Program-made: the position numbers and the translations under genes | Shown here: positions 49,879 through 63,036 of the stretch, piece after piece | How positions within the stretch are numbered: the first letter of the stretch is position 1 | How the letters are laid out: each line of letters starts with the position of its first letter | Source of the DNA: Acanthaster planci | Lineage: Eukaryota > Echinodermata > Asteroidea > Valvatida > Acanthasteridae | Assembly: GCF_001949145.1 (NCBI RefSeq) | Contig: NW_019091390.1 | Span: 62,001-126,000, forward strand | Length of the DNA stretch: 64,000 bases | Direction: 5' to 3' | The notes under the pieces: model-generated | Told to the model about the DNA's origin: nothing | Database searches by the model: none | What the model saw: the letters and a program-made list of their open reading frames with translations, nothing else

Positions 49879-52041
49879 CTGTCACTAGGTCCAGGTATGA
49901 ACTTTGTAAATGCATTCTATATGAAGTGCTCAGTACCCTCATAAGGAAAAGAAACCAAGTCATGCTTTATCTGCGTTTTTATGCTCATTTATTTTCAAGA
50001 AGGTCCCTTCACAAAGATTCAATTTTCTTGCAAAATCTTACATATTGTTTGGGCTGTGAAAAAATTCCAAAGTAGCATTCAACTGTATAATGTTACATTG
50101 GTCAATGTAATTTTTTAGAAGCTTAAATACACCAGTGGGCAGTTATTCACAAAAACATTGCTCGTAGGTTGAACTTGAGCATACGTGTAAAAACTATATT
50201 TCCAGTTTCTAATTGTAATTAAAAAATGTTTGTTTGTGTTTATATATCTGTGTAATACATTTTTTTAATGTTTTTGCCGTGTTCAGCAATGCAATGCACA
50301 ATACTTCAAATTATTCAAAGTGGATTCTCAAAGATCTCTATTTTCACCAGTCAAAGAAGTTCTGTGTGACAAACAAAACGATATCAGTCCACCAGTAAAA
50401 ATACAAATGAAAACAAATCCACCCAGTAGATGTTAAAAAGTTGAAAGATGAGGAAACTTGCAAAATATACACATATGCCATTCAAGTAACATTCAAAATC
50501 ACTTGAAAGTGCAGGTATCGTATACTGTTTGGCGGCTTGGAAAGATGATATTTTGAAATATGTTTCCATGTTACAAAATCCTATACATTTATGTTGAAAC
50601 ATTGACATGAAAAAGTGAGACCAAAAATTAACTGACTTCACAGATCCATTTACCAAAAAGTGTCAAACTTTTTACAAGTACTCCAGTTGTCCACCCTTCC
50701 GCAAGAGGAAAATGCCAATCATGACTGTAACTGAACTCTAATCGACCAAAACCAGGGATGAAAACACACTATCATGAGTCTCAGTGTGGTACACGATGCA
50801 GGCTCTCTGAATTTCCTTTCACGAGCAAGGATTGGACACCCCTAGCTCTGAATGGAACAGTTGTGACCAATAAACGGCATGAAACATGGACCTTTAACCA
50901 CAGAAAATAATTCAGTGTGTGCATGCATGAAAAAATATCTTAGACGACAGGACAGCAAATGACTAATTCTACACAGTGTTGAAGCCCATGTCTTAATAAA
51001 GTAGCCATTCCATCGACTTGCTCTGCAAAAAATGAGTCACGTTGCCAGAGCCTTTTTTGCGTTAAAGGCATTTGAAAGAATCTCAAGAGTGTTAAAGCAA
51101 TAGAAATTCTCACCATTTGAACCAAACTGAGTGACACATCCAAAGGAGCTCACATTCCTCAATCTGATACAAAGTAAAACCAAAAAAGTGGCTCCTGTGA
51201 CACAAGACTCATTTTAGCAGAGCAGGTCACATAGTTTTAACAGCTCCCTGAAGATCCGAACTGTAATCTCAAGAACTTTGAAGTCAAACAATTTTTCTCT
51301 GAAGGAAAGACATCTTCTCAAAGGTCCAATATTGAAGAAATATGAAAAAGTGCTACAATATTCTCTCCCCTTTGTAAATAAAGATCGTGATAGCTCTTGA
51401 TGAAGTTGTCACAATGTCATAAAACATCTGTAAAAAGTATTGCCTTTCGTCTGCCAGTGGCTCAGCGGTGTTACAGTCTGACACCTCAGTAATGCTCATT
51501 AGTGTTTTCCAAGATTCCTGACACAATCTGATCATGTTTATCGCACGCTTGGTTATTTGTCTAGCAGAAATCTGACGATCTCAATGCTTGACATCTGTGG
51601 TCATGTGTAACTGGAGTTACATGCTAAGGAAGGTGTCCGTGCACCTTGCATGACCTGCACCACACCAAGGAATTCCTCCGTAATTACCCTAAACCTGTGT
51701 TGGTGGTGTGGTCCCAGAGGCAGAGCCAAGCCAGGCAGGAGAGGCAGACATGACATTGGCTTGGCATTAGTCAAGTTATGTTGGATATGAAGATGTTGGG
51801 GGGGGGGGTAAACTGAAGTGTGCCTTTGTTCCAAGGAACTTCTCCTGAAAAAATTTGCTTGGTAAACCAAAAAAATAAATCTCTCTTCAGCTGTGCGAGT
51901 TCACACCATGCATACCGTGGACAAGTGCAAAACTTCAGGCATTTGTATTTCAGTGTAATTTGTCCACCATAAAAGCGAGTGCAGCGGAGATGTCGGACTG
52001 CTAGGAATGTCGCTGTGGGCAGCTTGCCTCTGGGGTGAGAA
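49879..52041. other. Convergent 3' region of HCCS and the thioredoxin-like gene
   Basis: No coding exon recognised. It probably holds the minus-strand 3' UTR of the gene ending at 52042. A poly-G run lies at 51797-51808. Confidence 0.35.
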
Positions 52042-55000
52042 TTACAGCTCGTCACTTCTGTTTTTCTTCCCCTTTTTCACTTTCTTCCCACTGATGTTGG
52101 TCTCGAGCTTGACGGGCTCCAGCCCGCGGATGCTGGCCAGGTCGTCCATGTACCGGACGTCAAACCTTTGACCTTCGACTTCCATGACCTCCTCCATCCG
52201 CAGCACGTCCTCCACTTCGGCCATGTTGGTCCCCGGCAGGGTGTGCCTGTGCTGCATGTTGATGCTGTACAGGAATTTCAGCAGATTGGGATAGTTGAGC
52301 TCACCCTGTCGCTTTACAGAATATCCTGAAAGAGGAAAAAAAAATTGCACAGATGTTACACACTTTAATTGCGGAAGTAACAGGTGTCACATTCCAGTCC
52401 ATCACAAGTCCCCTACACAAGGCCAGCCGTAAGTAACAGGGTGAAAAATGGCGAAAGAATGATTTTGTCACAGCTCATTTGAATGGCTCGTGAATTGGCT
52501 TCAGACTGAAGGACTCGTGATGGACTCGAGATGGACTTGTGGTGGACTTACAGGGACGTGTGATGGACTCTGATAAGAGGTTGACCTTACTCTTTCAAAA
52601 CCCACTGCCATTATTGGAAACACTGCATGCAGACTGTTCACCCCAGGCTCTTGTCCTCTTGATTCATGTTGCTGACAGTGCATGACCTAAACGTGTACAT
52701 TGACGAGGGTGGCTTTCAGATTGTTTCAAGAGACCAACGCTGTTTGTTGTACAATGGGGTTTAGAGTCTGTATTATTTATTTTGTCCCCCCAAAATAGGA
52801 GAGAGTCGTTCTGTTTCTCTTTATCGTGATGGTCTTTGGAAAGGCACTGTGTGTTCTTGTTTTGACGTTATGTAAAGAGTGATTGATCACTGCCATGAGG
52901 CAAGAGCGAGATTGGACAACAGAGAGAAATCCATAATTCCTCCAACTGAGGAGTTGTAACAGTTACAACATTGTGATGTGGGGTGTTTTTGTTTGTTAGT
53001 TTCTTTCAATAAAATAATGTGCCTTCTCAGAAATGGCTGTGATTGAATCTTACACTTTTTATGGCAGAGAAAGGGTTACCAATTGCTTGAATGAGAAAAT
53101 ATCTACAATCCTGACTTCTGGGAAAACATCTAAATATCATTTGAAATTTAACCCCTGAAAGAAGGTTATACAATATAAATTTAACCATTGTTACATTAAC
53201 AAGTGTGCCACATATAGTTGAAAGACATTTGGCTGTAAATAACAATTTTTAGGGAGACATTTAAACTTAGACTTTTGAGGGCCTCCCTTGCAGATTTGGA
53301 ACTAGAACAAAACCTGTTGTTTGTTGGACAGCTTGATTGTTTAGGTCACAGATAAAGATCTGGAAACCCCAGATGGGTTAGATTTTGTCAAAAGAGTTCA
53401 GGGGTGTCACAGTTTGTATACAGTTCAGTGTAAATGTCTCCTAAGGTATAGATTGAGGTAGGTATTAATAACCTAACCCCTAGGCCCTTTTTGCTGGGGA
53501 CCCTCCTCAATCCTCCAGAATCCTCCAATTTGTGGGGTGAAAAAATTGGATTCTCCCTCAATCCTCCAAAATTTGTTGAAAATGTTACTTGGAGGAGTGC
53601 CTACTGCCTCAGTTCTTCAAAATCCTTTGGCAATTCTTGTCAGTACGTTGAGGCAGTGTGAATGGCATTCTTGAGCAGTGTGGCTGATTCAAAAGAAATA
53701 TCAGACTGAATTTATGCATGACTGAGCAAGAACAACACAAGGTCTAACCCACGACCTTTACTCATGGCATCCTTTGCAATCAGCCATGCACTTTTGCCAT
53801 TCACCCTCAATCCTCCAGCTTCTTCCAAACCCACCCGAAGGATTTTGGAGGATTGAGGAGGGTTAGGGTCAATTGTTAATTTTTCTCTTGTCGTTACCGA
53901 TGCCCTGGAAGGTGTAATCGGCCTCCTCCCCTTCCTCCATTTTGTCTGAGTCGCTGTACTCGTCAGACACAAGGACAAGAAATCCCGGAATGCCCAGGTC
54001 GTACTTCAAACTCTCCAGGTAGGCCGGGTCCGGATCGCGCAACACACCAAAGTTGAAGTACCGCTTGTAGTGCAGGGCGATGGATTTAAAAACTGGAGGC
54101 AGTTCTTTCTCTGTGAAGCATAAACAATGCATGCATCCATGCAATATCACTTAAAAAAGTTTACCAGACAGTATGACGAAAATTTCATACGCACTTGGGG
54201 GACTGTAAAGCACCATTATTGTGATGAATCCAGCAGTGAGTTCTGCTACCTAAACTTAGTTTCATAAATTTACTGATGGACTCATTTGGTGAATGACCCC
54301 TTTTTTCAGTCTTAAACTGCCCCTTTAAGGCATCAATAGTCTCTCACTCACATGTCACTTTTTTTTTTCTCTGTATGTCAAACTCCCCTCTCCGGCAAAG
54401 ACTGGCCAAAACCTAAATGTCAAGCTGGCCTGGGGAGATGAAAGCATCCACGGACATCCAGGGCAGCAAGGAAACATCAAACGCAGTCCAGGTGTCAAAA
54501 TTAGCGTGGTTGGCACTCCAGGGAAATACAAAGATAAGAGTGTGTGCAAAGCTCACTTTGTCTCCACTTTGATACAGTGAGTGTTGATTATTTAATGAAG
54601 CCATTTGCAACAAAATGAGGTTTTTGCACCCTACAGATTTCAAGGGTCAGGGTTTTTTTCAGCTCCAACAAAATTAGTAGAATATTTGATTGCAATTGTG
54701 CGTTATACTGACCGCGTCTTTGGTTTCAAAGATTAATCATGTCATAACCCGTCTAAATAAAGTGAAGTCATTTGCACAAATGATGTGTTTTTCACAAATT
54801 TGTATTTGGTGTCCTTTCAGAAATTTTCAAGTCAAGCTTTCCCGAAGTGATTTGTGGCCTTACCTCATTTTGTTTTGTTTTTTTTTTGGCAATATCTCCT
54901 TCCTCTCCCACACCCCAGATCCAAGTTTACTGAGCACTTAAAAAAAAACAATGCACCTGTTAAGAAAATTGCTGGGAAGCTTGACGGGTATGTCATGTAG

Positions 55001-56790
55001 GAATCGTAGATGAAATTTTTAAGAAGCTGAGGGTCAAACTCGGTGGTGACATCTGGTAAGCCACGGAGGGCGAGCTCCTTAGCCTCCTTAGGAGACTGGA
55101 CATCGGTCCATTTGGTTGTCTTGCTGTCACCGTAGGGGTAGACCCTTGCCGCTGGGTTTTTCTGAACATCAAAATCCTGATCGTGGAAAGAAGAAAACTT
55201 GCCATTGATTGGGTTACAGGGCCTTCAGGAAGCATATCCAAGGGTCCTCTATTTTTCATGGGGCATGGATTATGAAACATTGTCCTTTGGACAGGATGTT
55301 GTCGCAAGCTGGAAAACAATTTTGTCCTTGTTACACCGTAAAATCAAGTTGTTGAAGTTAAAAGGTGAGGGGGGTCCATACATTTTATCCCTTGAGCAAG
55401 TATTAACCGTGCATCACGAAAATGCCATGAAATGAAATGAAAGTTAATTTCATCAAAGCTTTCTCTAACCATCAGTAAAAAGGAGAACAAAACTGACAGA
55501 CACTTTCATCCCAATATAATGTGAGGCTCTCCATATCTTATATAAAATATATTGAGAAAGCCTCTATTTTACTAGACACGGAGGTGACAACAGATTCATT
55601 GAGGTTTTAAGTGATCTAACTGTAATTTATTTTGGTGTAACTTAAATATCTCTCTAATTAATAAATGTATTGGTACCTTTAGACACTAAAGGTGCCCCCC
55701 ACTAAAAAAAGATCTGAATATCTGAATGGACACTGTTTGTCTCACTAGCTCAGTCAGGGAATGGAAACACTGTGGCAAGAACTATAAATATAGCCCCCAA
55801 TGGTGCAGCTTAAAAGAAGTCCTGTGCAGGAAAGAAAAAATCGAAATCATTTTAAGAGTTGAAATGGTAACAAAAAGCTCAATTCTTTGATGCTTTGAAC
55901 ACCAAAGGTAGAACCCTCCTTTGGTTTTACAGCACAAATATGCATAAGTGCCCAAGGTCACTCTCTTGCATGTTTGTGCAGTGCACAACACGACACAGCT
56001 GTGCTCCTTTGAGGTGTTTACCAAGTGACCTAAAGAGTGACTTCAACATGAGGCAAGTACTATAAATTGCTTCATAATTCTTTTAATGTTTCGAAGTTTT
56101 ATTGTTTGAAATTAATAAGAAAAATGAAAGAAACATGGAATGCTTCCCCCACGTTTAAGCAGAAGTAGTTTATTACCAAACAATGGTAATGTAACCAGTA
56201 GGTTATGTGCCGGTAAATGTAGGTCAACCAATTTCAACAGCGGAGAAAATTTAGGTTGTTTTTATACCTTACATATAGTATTTCAAATCGCGGAGAGGAG
56301 CATGGTTCTGACTGACATATGGACCTGTTATGTTTCACAACTGGTAAGAATATTTGTTTGAAAATTCTTCTCTGGGAAGGAAGAACACTCTTGTTCTTAC
56401 GATTTCATCAAGAAGGTCTTCTTGCTCCAGTCTGTGAACCATACCAAACCAGACGATGCCGCGCAACGACACAGCCAGCGTCTTCCACTCTTTCTTCAGC
56501 ATGCCGTCGGTGAACAAGATGATCCAGGGGTCATCGGCCTCCAACACCCACTCCTCATAGTTCTCCTCCGTCAGCTCAAAGATGTCTTTGAACTTTTCGT
56601 CCTCCGTGAAGCCTTCAGTACCCGCGGTGGCATCGATGTTGATGGTCTTTTTGACCACTCGGTCCGAGTGCTGTGCAACAGTTTGGGGTGTGAACGTCTG
56701 CCCAAGCAGGGCCGCGCAGACGACAATGGGGAGAAGCGCACCATTTCGAATATCCGGCACACCCCACAGCGCCTTTTTGAACCGCAACAT
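52042..56790 (-). CDS. ER thioredoxin-fold protein lacking CXXC, C-terminal SDEL
   Basis: Four exons on -: 56401-56790, 54957-55176, 53898-54110, 52042-52325. All phases agree and give 368 residues (378 if the in-frame ATG at 56820 is used). A basic start plus the hydrophobic stretch GALLPIVVCAALLGQTF (residues 17-33) looks like a signal peptide, and the protein ends RSDEL, an ER-retrieval-type tail. Residues about 65-150 resemble a PDI/P5 a-domain (FELTEENYEEWVLEADDPWI), but the CGHC site is replaced by FTDGMLKKEW. A second thioredoxin-like block follows (LPPVFKSIALHYKRYFNFGVL...LGIPGFLVL). The last exon is acidic then lysine-rich. A redox-inactive PDI-like or DNAJC16-like chaperone is likely. 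I do not recognise a specific orthologue. A 5' UTR exon ends at donor 57541 and the coding exon begins at 56885. Confidence 0.85.
53497..53870. mobile_element. Inverted-repeat element of the CCCTCCTCAATCCTCC family
   Basis: The left end (53498-53528, GACCCTCCTCAATCCTCCAG...) and the right end (53841-53870, reverse complement GACCCTAACCCTCCTCAATC...) are inverted repeats. An internal copy of CCTCAATCCTCC lies near 53558. It shares sequence with the 51-bp hairpin at 12841-12891. The right end sits 28 bases from the donor of the thioredoxin-like gene's third exon. Outer boundaries are uncertain. Confidence 0.65.
55914..56053. mobile_element. Internally deleted copy of the TTAA MITE
   Basis: Reverse-complement relative of the element at 23400-23743. 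Shared segments include GAAGTCACTCTTTrGGTCAC and GTGCTGTAAAACCAAAGGAG. It starts with CCCTCCT, but the other end is degenerate and lacks a clear TTAA. Located in intron 1 of the thioredoxin-like gene. Confidence 0.7.
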
Positions 56791-56884
56791 CTTGTCTGAT
56801 ATTAAGTTACTAATGAACATCCCACAAAATGGTCACCTGCGCATGTTGATGTTTATTCTGGAAGTGCGTAAATCACTTGGCATT

Positions 56885-57650
56885 CCTGCAGGGAAAAAAC
56901 ATAAAGACGAAAGTCGACCTGATATGCCTCGTATAACCTGGTAGCCGGCTACAAAGTGAATCATCATCAGGGTGGTGGGATATTCTAAAATTGAGCTTGA
57001 TGTTTACTCCCAGAAGTGTGGTGTCCGACGTCCGTGGGAGCGGGGCGGATGCCGAACCCCACAGTTCTGGGGGTGCCTGACGTTCTGGGTCCTTGGTTTT
57101 GTTAGGCCTATTTTGCAACAGGTTCTTTTCTGTTATTTGTAATACATGTATATTAATTTCTTATTCTTGAAAACCTGTAATTTGTATGGAAAGAGTTCTA
57201 TATAGACGCCAGTAATTATTCCCTACAGTGACCTATTAGCCATCAGAGAGCAAAAACATGTCCAGAAAAGTTCAATGAAGGAGAGAAAATACCGAGTTGT
57301 TTACTTAGAAAACACTACAAAATTGTCAGACCAGTCTAATACTAATTTGTGCACGGGGTGTCGAGTGGTTTCCTAGCTCTACTTAAAAGTGGAGCGTTAA
57401 AAGTATTCCTTTTTGACGATCCCGTCCAAAATCGAAAAAGAGGAACACTCACGCTCCACTTTGACTTAGTAGTACTACTAGTACTGGTGGCGTCCGCACA
57501 TGGAACTCCTTCCTGTTTTTTTATTTCTCAATAGACTTACCTTATTCGGGCTGCTGTCACCACGAAGCAATGGGTGCAAAAAGTATACGATTACGAAGTT
57601 GCTCTTAAAATTGAAGTAGTTCTAACACTCAATGCCAGACGCCGGCACCT
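56885..57650 (-). other. 5' UTR intron and candidate first exon of the thioredoxin-like gene
   Basis: A donor (GAATAAG|GTAAGT, exon edge 57541) and an acceptor (TTTTCCCTGCAG, coding exon begins 56885) bracket an intron. The exon right of 57541 has no long open frame and would be untranslated. The transcription start is not located. Confidence 0.45.
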
Positions 57651-60600
57651 CGTGTCGAATCAGGAAGTGGTTGTGTTTTATTACGGTATGTCCGCGAGTA
57701 TCTCTAATCGACCTTAGAGTCGAGCGCCCTCTGTCGTCACAAAATGAGAAATTTTTCAGTTGCTACCATCTTTTATGTCTGTGGTTGCAACTCTTAATGC
57801 TGTCACGGTGGCGTGAATGCAATTACAAACTTCTGTCTATAAACACTCCCTATTCTTGATGAATAGTTTTTTCATTGGAAAGTAAATCAAGTATAATTAT
57901 GTCATCGCTTGTGTTTTCCAGGCCATGCTGAGGTAAGAGTGAGCACACACGTTGGCCTCGTGGCGCGCCACGCCCCGTATAGTGCGTCACGACTCACGAG
58001 ACGAGACTATTTATCCGAGTAAAAGGATAATTTGTGGCAGAAACAATTAAAACATGTGGAAAATAAAATGTTCTTCAGCGGGACACAGCGGGAGAAGCAT
58101 CTCTCTTACTCATGAAAATTTAAAGTGGGGTCTGATACAGAACCCTCTCCCTCAATCTTAAACCAGGGACCTGGTCTTTCCCCCTTGCAGAAAAAAAAAT
58201 TATCATATCAGTCACAAACACGTATCTTTTAATGTTACAACCACAAAACCAAATTGTATTGAACTCTGCATTAGTTCCACTATGCATTTTTGCGCTACTG
58301 TAAAAGGCCTGTAAGAAAAGGGCGACGCAGATGCTGCCAATTCAAATATGAAAAGTAACAGGTTGGACATCCTGGAATGATTTTGTATTTCGCTGGAAAG
58401 CTCATACGTTTCTACAGCTAAAAACATTAAAGCAAATGCTCTTATAAATTGCTTGGCAGGGTGCCGAGCCACAGAATCATAGAGAGTTGACCCTAAAAGA
58501 CAGTAACTGAGGTCAAATCTGCAACCTCTACATTTCCTGGGATCACCACGTACTTCCTTGCTTTCCTCCACCCAATCTTCATGTATAGGGGTGCAGACCA
58601 GTAAGTAAAGTCCCATAGACAACAGTGATAAATACCCCCACTTTAAAAATACCCGAAAAATACTCACAAGTTTCTCAGGTGTTCAAAACACAGGGCAAAT
58701 TGAAGCTCATCTCCTCATCTTTTCTTTGCCTTTCAATTTTTTTAGTGGCTTATCCGATGACTTTTCAAGATACTTGCGTCCACAAAGCTTCACATTAATT
58801 TCTAAAGCATTACATGATTTATTATCCGGACAAAGATTGGGTTGGCATTTTTGTTGGCCTCATCAAATTTGGGAGGTCCTGGACAGGGGCCGTTATTATC
58901 AGCCTATGTCAGTATCGTGTTGGCCGTGTTTAGTGCTAAGCCCGTCAGTTCATAATTGTTGGATGACGTTGTTTGTCCGATTTTCGCTCGCCCTTTTCCC
59001 CAGCAGATGTTTGGTGAGAATAGCCTATATTCAAGACGATCGCTGCAATAAATGATAAACCTTGCAATGCATGTATGCGGGTTGAGAAAAGACTAGCAGG
59101 CAATTTGTTGTCAAGCACCGTTCATACACCACAGTGACGACCTTCAGTAAATTGATCTCTTTCATAAAGTTAAAGAAAAATTATCTACATAGAGTGGAAA
59201 AACGGCAAAATTTTAAACTTCCGTCTGTAAGGGCGCGCTGGGAACTGCACATTTCATTCCACCGGCCCCGTGATAATGTAACGTCTCTGAGCCCACATTC
59301 AATATTTTTATCAACGATTTGCTATGCCGAAACGCACTTCAATCGCATTCCTTCTGTAGAAAGAAATCATCCTCTACCATCGTCCTAGTCCTCGAGTGGG
59401 GTCGAGCGAACATCGATGCAGGTGCTCCATATGTAATTGAAATGTTAAATCCAACAGCAAGCGTAAGAAGACAGCTAAAAGAAATAATTTCACGCATTTT
59501 GAAGAAATTACATGTCATTGGCACCATCGGTTAGGTCTGGAAGGCCTTTGACTTTTGCAATCAACAGATATTTTTTTCATGCATAAGAAATAAGAATTAA
59601 AGAAAGATGATGAAACTGCAAGGTTTTGACCAGTTTGACTGAATCCAACCAAGATGATGATGTTTATGTACCAAGACCGTCTACGGTTGATGAGGATGAT
59701 GCAAAAATCAATTTCTGTGTTGGTTCAACAACGGAGTAAGCATTTAATCAATATTGTCTCTTGAGACATCATGGGTCCTCGGCTATGTGACCCCCTTCCG
59801 TCTTCGATTGGACAGCACTTAGCGAAAAGTGGCGGTGGCACGTGACACGATGTTTGCTACTTCTCGGTAGTAAAGTGCGGCATATACTGCGCGCGCGCTG
59901 TGTGAACGCATCTGTTGAAATGATTGGCGGCATAGTTTTCAAAGCGTGCGGAGATGACAGGGCGCCACTCCAAAATCCGAACCAATCAAGACAACTTTCC
60001 AATTCAATGGAAACGGTCTCCAAATCTTGGCAAGAATATGGCTGTCTTCGAATGAATTCCCGGTAAAAAGTATCATTTTAGATACTACATGTACTCATCG
60101 GTAAACAGAGTTTAGTGCAACAAAAAATCATTGAAGGCATGGCTTATTTGATATCCCGTAACCAATTTGGATTCACACAAATTATAATGAGTTTTGAATG
60201 TCAATGAAGATTTAGCTCTGTAAGACGTGTACACAATTTTCCCCGTTGAAATATATTTCCGTGCCTTGGTACTGAAACACCAATGATGGATCTAGAACAA
60301 AAGTAGCAAGGACTGAGGGCAAACGCCGGTTTTCAGGTGGCCAGAAAATTCGGAAATTTCTAACCTGTAACCTGTATTGCCTTCCTGACGTTGGGGCTAC
60401 ATCCAAAAAATTTGCTGTTCTCTCAATTTTTCAAAAAAAATTTCTAGAAGTTCCCCGGGGCATGATCCCCGACCCCCCCCCCCGTGTAAACATTTTTTTA
60501 AATATAATCTGGAAATTTAGCACTTGAACTCCATAGTTATTCAAATATTGAACAGATATATCAACATGTATCTGCGCAAGGCGACAAAGGGAGCGTCCAC

Positions 60601-60765
60601 CAACTACCTTTATGTTGCTTCTTAGCATTGTGTTTGTTTGGTGGCCCGAACATATGTTCAAAATATTAGCGGTGATCGATACCAAACATCGACCACATTC
60701 GAGACCGATAAGACGGGAGTGGCTCCCCCGGTCCGACTCAAACCTGTTGTTATTTTTACTTCCTC
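57651..60765. other. Intergenic stretch between divergent genes
   Basis: Mostly non-coding. The 59800-60010 part is less AT-rich and contains three CCAAT-type sites (CGATTGG at 59808, TGATTGGCGG at about 59920, AACCAATCAAG at 59980). Repeat debris with poly-C lies at 60470-60483. Confidence 0.35.
58212..58667 (-). other. 151-codon open frame, unrecognised, probably not a gene
   Basis: An uninterrupted frame on - with a hydrophobic N-terminus (KWGYLSLLSMGLYLLVCTPI) and two further hydrophobic stretches. No family similarity, no typical coding composition and no splice context were seen. It could be a repeat-derived frame. Confidence 0.12.
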
Positions 60766-60927
60766 TACGCAACTACGCTCGAAGCAGGAGGGCGCTATTA
60801 TTCGCCATCTTGTTTTCCGCTGGTAGAGAAACTCGTAGCAAAAAATACTCTGAACTGGCTCTCCCTGTGTCAAAGCTGTTGCCTTTTCTCCTGATTCTTT
60901 CGTTCTCTTCTTCTTTCTGACTGCTCA
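60766..60927 (+). promoter_or_regulatory. Candidate promoter/5' UTR of the right-edge gene
   Basis: CpG-bearing stretch with GCGCTATTATTCGCCATCTTG (last nine bases are a YY1-like GCCATCTTG) about 120 bases before the ATG at 60928. YY1 sites near the start are common in housekeeping animal genes. Motif only. Confidence 0.3.
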
Positions 60928-63036
60928 ATGGACGGGTACGTAAGGTATTTATCGCCTTTCCTTTTTCTATCATGTTTTATGTGTATGAAATCGTTGGGAC
61001 ACGGCAACGCGCTGTCGTGCGTGCATAGTATGTCGTCAGTGGGTGCATGTGTGGTTATGAATGAGTCACTCTTCATGACATGGTAATGCATGGCGCGTTT
61101 GAAGTTTGGATACTGGGTACTTACGTAGCTGTGTTGCTGTTTAAACGCGTTATTGTGTTACATTAGGTATTCTGCGCTTGTCAGTGTCTGCATCTTCACA
61201 CACACATTTGAATTGCATATATGACTTAGGGAGAAAGCAAGTGTGCAGTAGTGTAAGGCCTATGTTTATAATAAGGTCAATCAAGGCAGTTTTATTTACT
61301 CAAATTATTATACAGGATGACAAGTCAAGGATAAGATGTGTGATAAGGATTGTTTTGGTTTGTTATATGCAGATAATCAGTTGTCATGACATGGTAATTG
61401 TCATAGAATTTCGTCACTCTGAGACTTTGTTCACACTCTCTTAACTGAAAAATAAATTACAGTTAGAGGACAACCCAAATATATCGGTGTAGTATTTCCA
61501 TCAACGGTTGCTGCACATGTACATGTGTGTTCTAAAATGGGCAGTTAGTTCCCTTATTTTGTGAGGCTATGTAAATGGCAGCAGCAACACACTTACATTA
61601 CCTGTTTGTTGGTTTTTTAACTTTCCTTAAATACAAAAATTCAATGTCAAAAACAACCAAACTGTGAAACTTCATTTTATCCAAAAGTGGGATATGACAT
61701 TCTTGTGAAGAAAAACCAATAGCACTATCAGATATCGAAACTATGACCTCGTGGTACAGAAAATGTTATGTTGCCTAGTATCAGACCATGTAGCCGTTTC
61801 AGTGTGCTGTTGCAAATTGCATGTTGTAATAAAAACCCTTGTTTGCCAGAAGGCCTCAAGATATGGCTGTTGGAGCCACTGTGTTCAAAATATCCAAAGA
61901 GGTCATTACACATTTCAGTGTTTGTTTGGGATTGGTCATAATATTATAATTGGTTAACCATTAACCACCAATAACCACTGTACATGCTCTGGTGCATCAT
62001 TGTTAGAAAGTCCGAAAGATTGGTTTTAAATTTTCTTGCAGCTCTCAACATTGTTTACTCACATTGTTTTTACCTCTTGTAGGGCTGAGTCAATTCGAAT
62101 AATTCACTATTTGAATATTCAACCTTCAATTTGATTGAATATTTGGTCTCACCGACCGGCAGGTTGTTGATGAACAACATAAAATCAGTTGCAATAACAC
62201 ACAACTGTGTATTATGATCAATATAATACCCAGTAGCTTCTCACATCTAGGAGGATCTCCACCATTATTTAGCAAGATTGAAGAGATTAACAAGACTTCT
62301 TGCTCTGTTGAAAATTTCTATTCCTTTTAAATTGTTTAATAAATAATTTACTTTTAAATCATCGTACGATTCCTGACGCTTTTCATTTGAATCTGCTTGA
62401 AACGAGCCTCCATAGTGCAATTTTTCTCTTTTGAAACAAAAGAAATTTTCCCTTTTCGTAAATTTTGCATTCGAATATTCTAATTCGAAAAATAATATTT
62501 TGAATATTTGACAATCAATCAAATATTTGCATATTCGGCACAACCCTAGCCTTTTGGTATTTTCTCTTGATTCATGGACGAATTTGCTGTTATCCAAGTC
62601 TGCTTATTGATTTTTTTAACAAGAATATTTTTATATGATGCATGTACGGTATCTTCATGTACTGTACTATTACAAAAAGGTTTCCTGCAGAAGGGATAGA
62701 AATCCTTGTGGGCAGATGAAGTGAACTGCAGACAAGGTTTCATCTAGGATAGGGATACAAACAGCTGCCCCGCCAAGGTTAAACTTGCCTGTCTTCTCTC
62801 AGTACAAAATGTCTGAAACTTGAGCCATATTTTTACCATATCTACATCCAGTATATTGGAAGAACATGTAAAGACTAGTTCACCGGTGTAACATTTTTGC
62901 ATGTGTTATGTAAAAAAAAAAAAAGAACAGAAATGGGGGCTTGTAAAATTTGAACAAGTGAAACTGCCTATCCAAATTTGTTTTGCCTGATCTCAGAACA
63001 GGTGGACAGGTGGCTGGATGAGACGCTGGCTGTAGG
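60928..63036 (+). CDS. First two coding exons of an unrecognised gene (3' part outside window)
   Basis: Exon 1 ends ATG GAC GGG TAC|GTAAGG (60928-60939). A phase-0 acceptor (TCTCAGAACAG, ending 63001) opens exon 2, 63002-63036, which ends GTAGG|GTCAGT. Together they encode MDGYVDRWLDETLAV plus a split glycine codon. The coherent N-terminus, the YY1-like promoter upstream and the good donor support a real gene starting here and continuing right, perhaps beyond 64000. I do not recognise the protein. The exon 2 call is the weaker part, because alternative acceptor use (TCTCAG) would change the frame. Confidence 0.4.
62081..62548. mobile_element. hAT-like MITE with AT-rich TTCGAATA interior
   Basis: The left end TAGGGCTGAGTCAATTCGAA and the reverse complement of the right end TAGGGTTGTGCCGAATATGC are imperfect inverted repeats. 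The interior is rich in GAATATTC. Possible degenerate 8-bp flanks are ACCTCTTG and GCCTTTTG (6 of 8 match). It lies in the intron between the two exons of the right-edge gene. No transposase. Confidence 0.6.
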
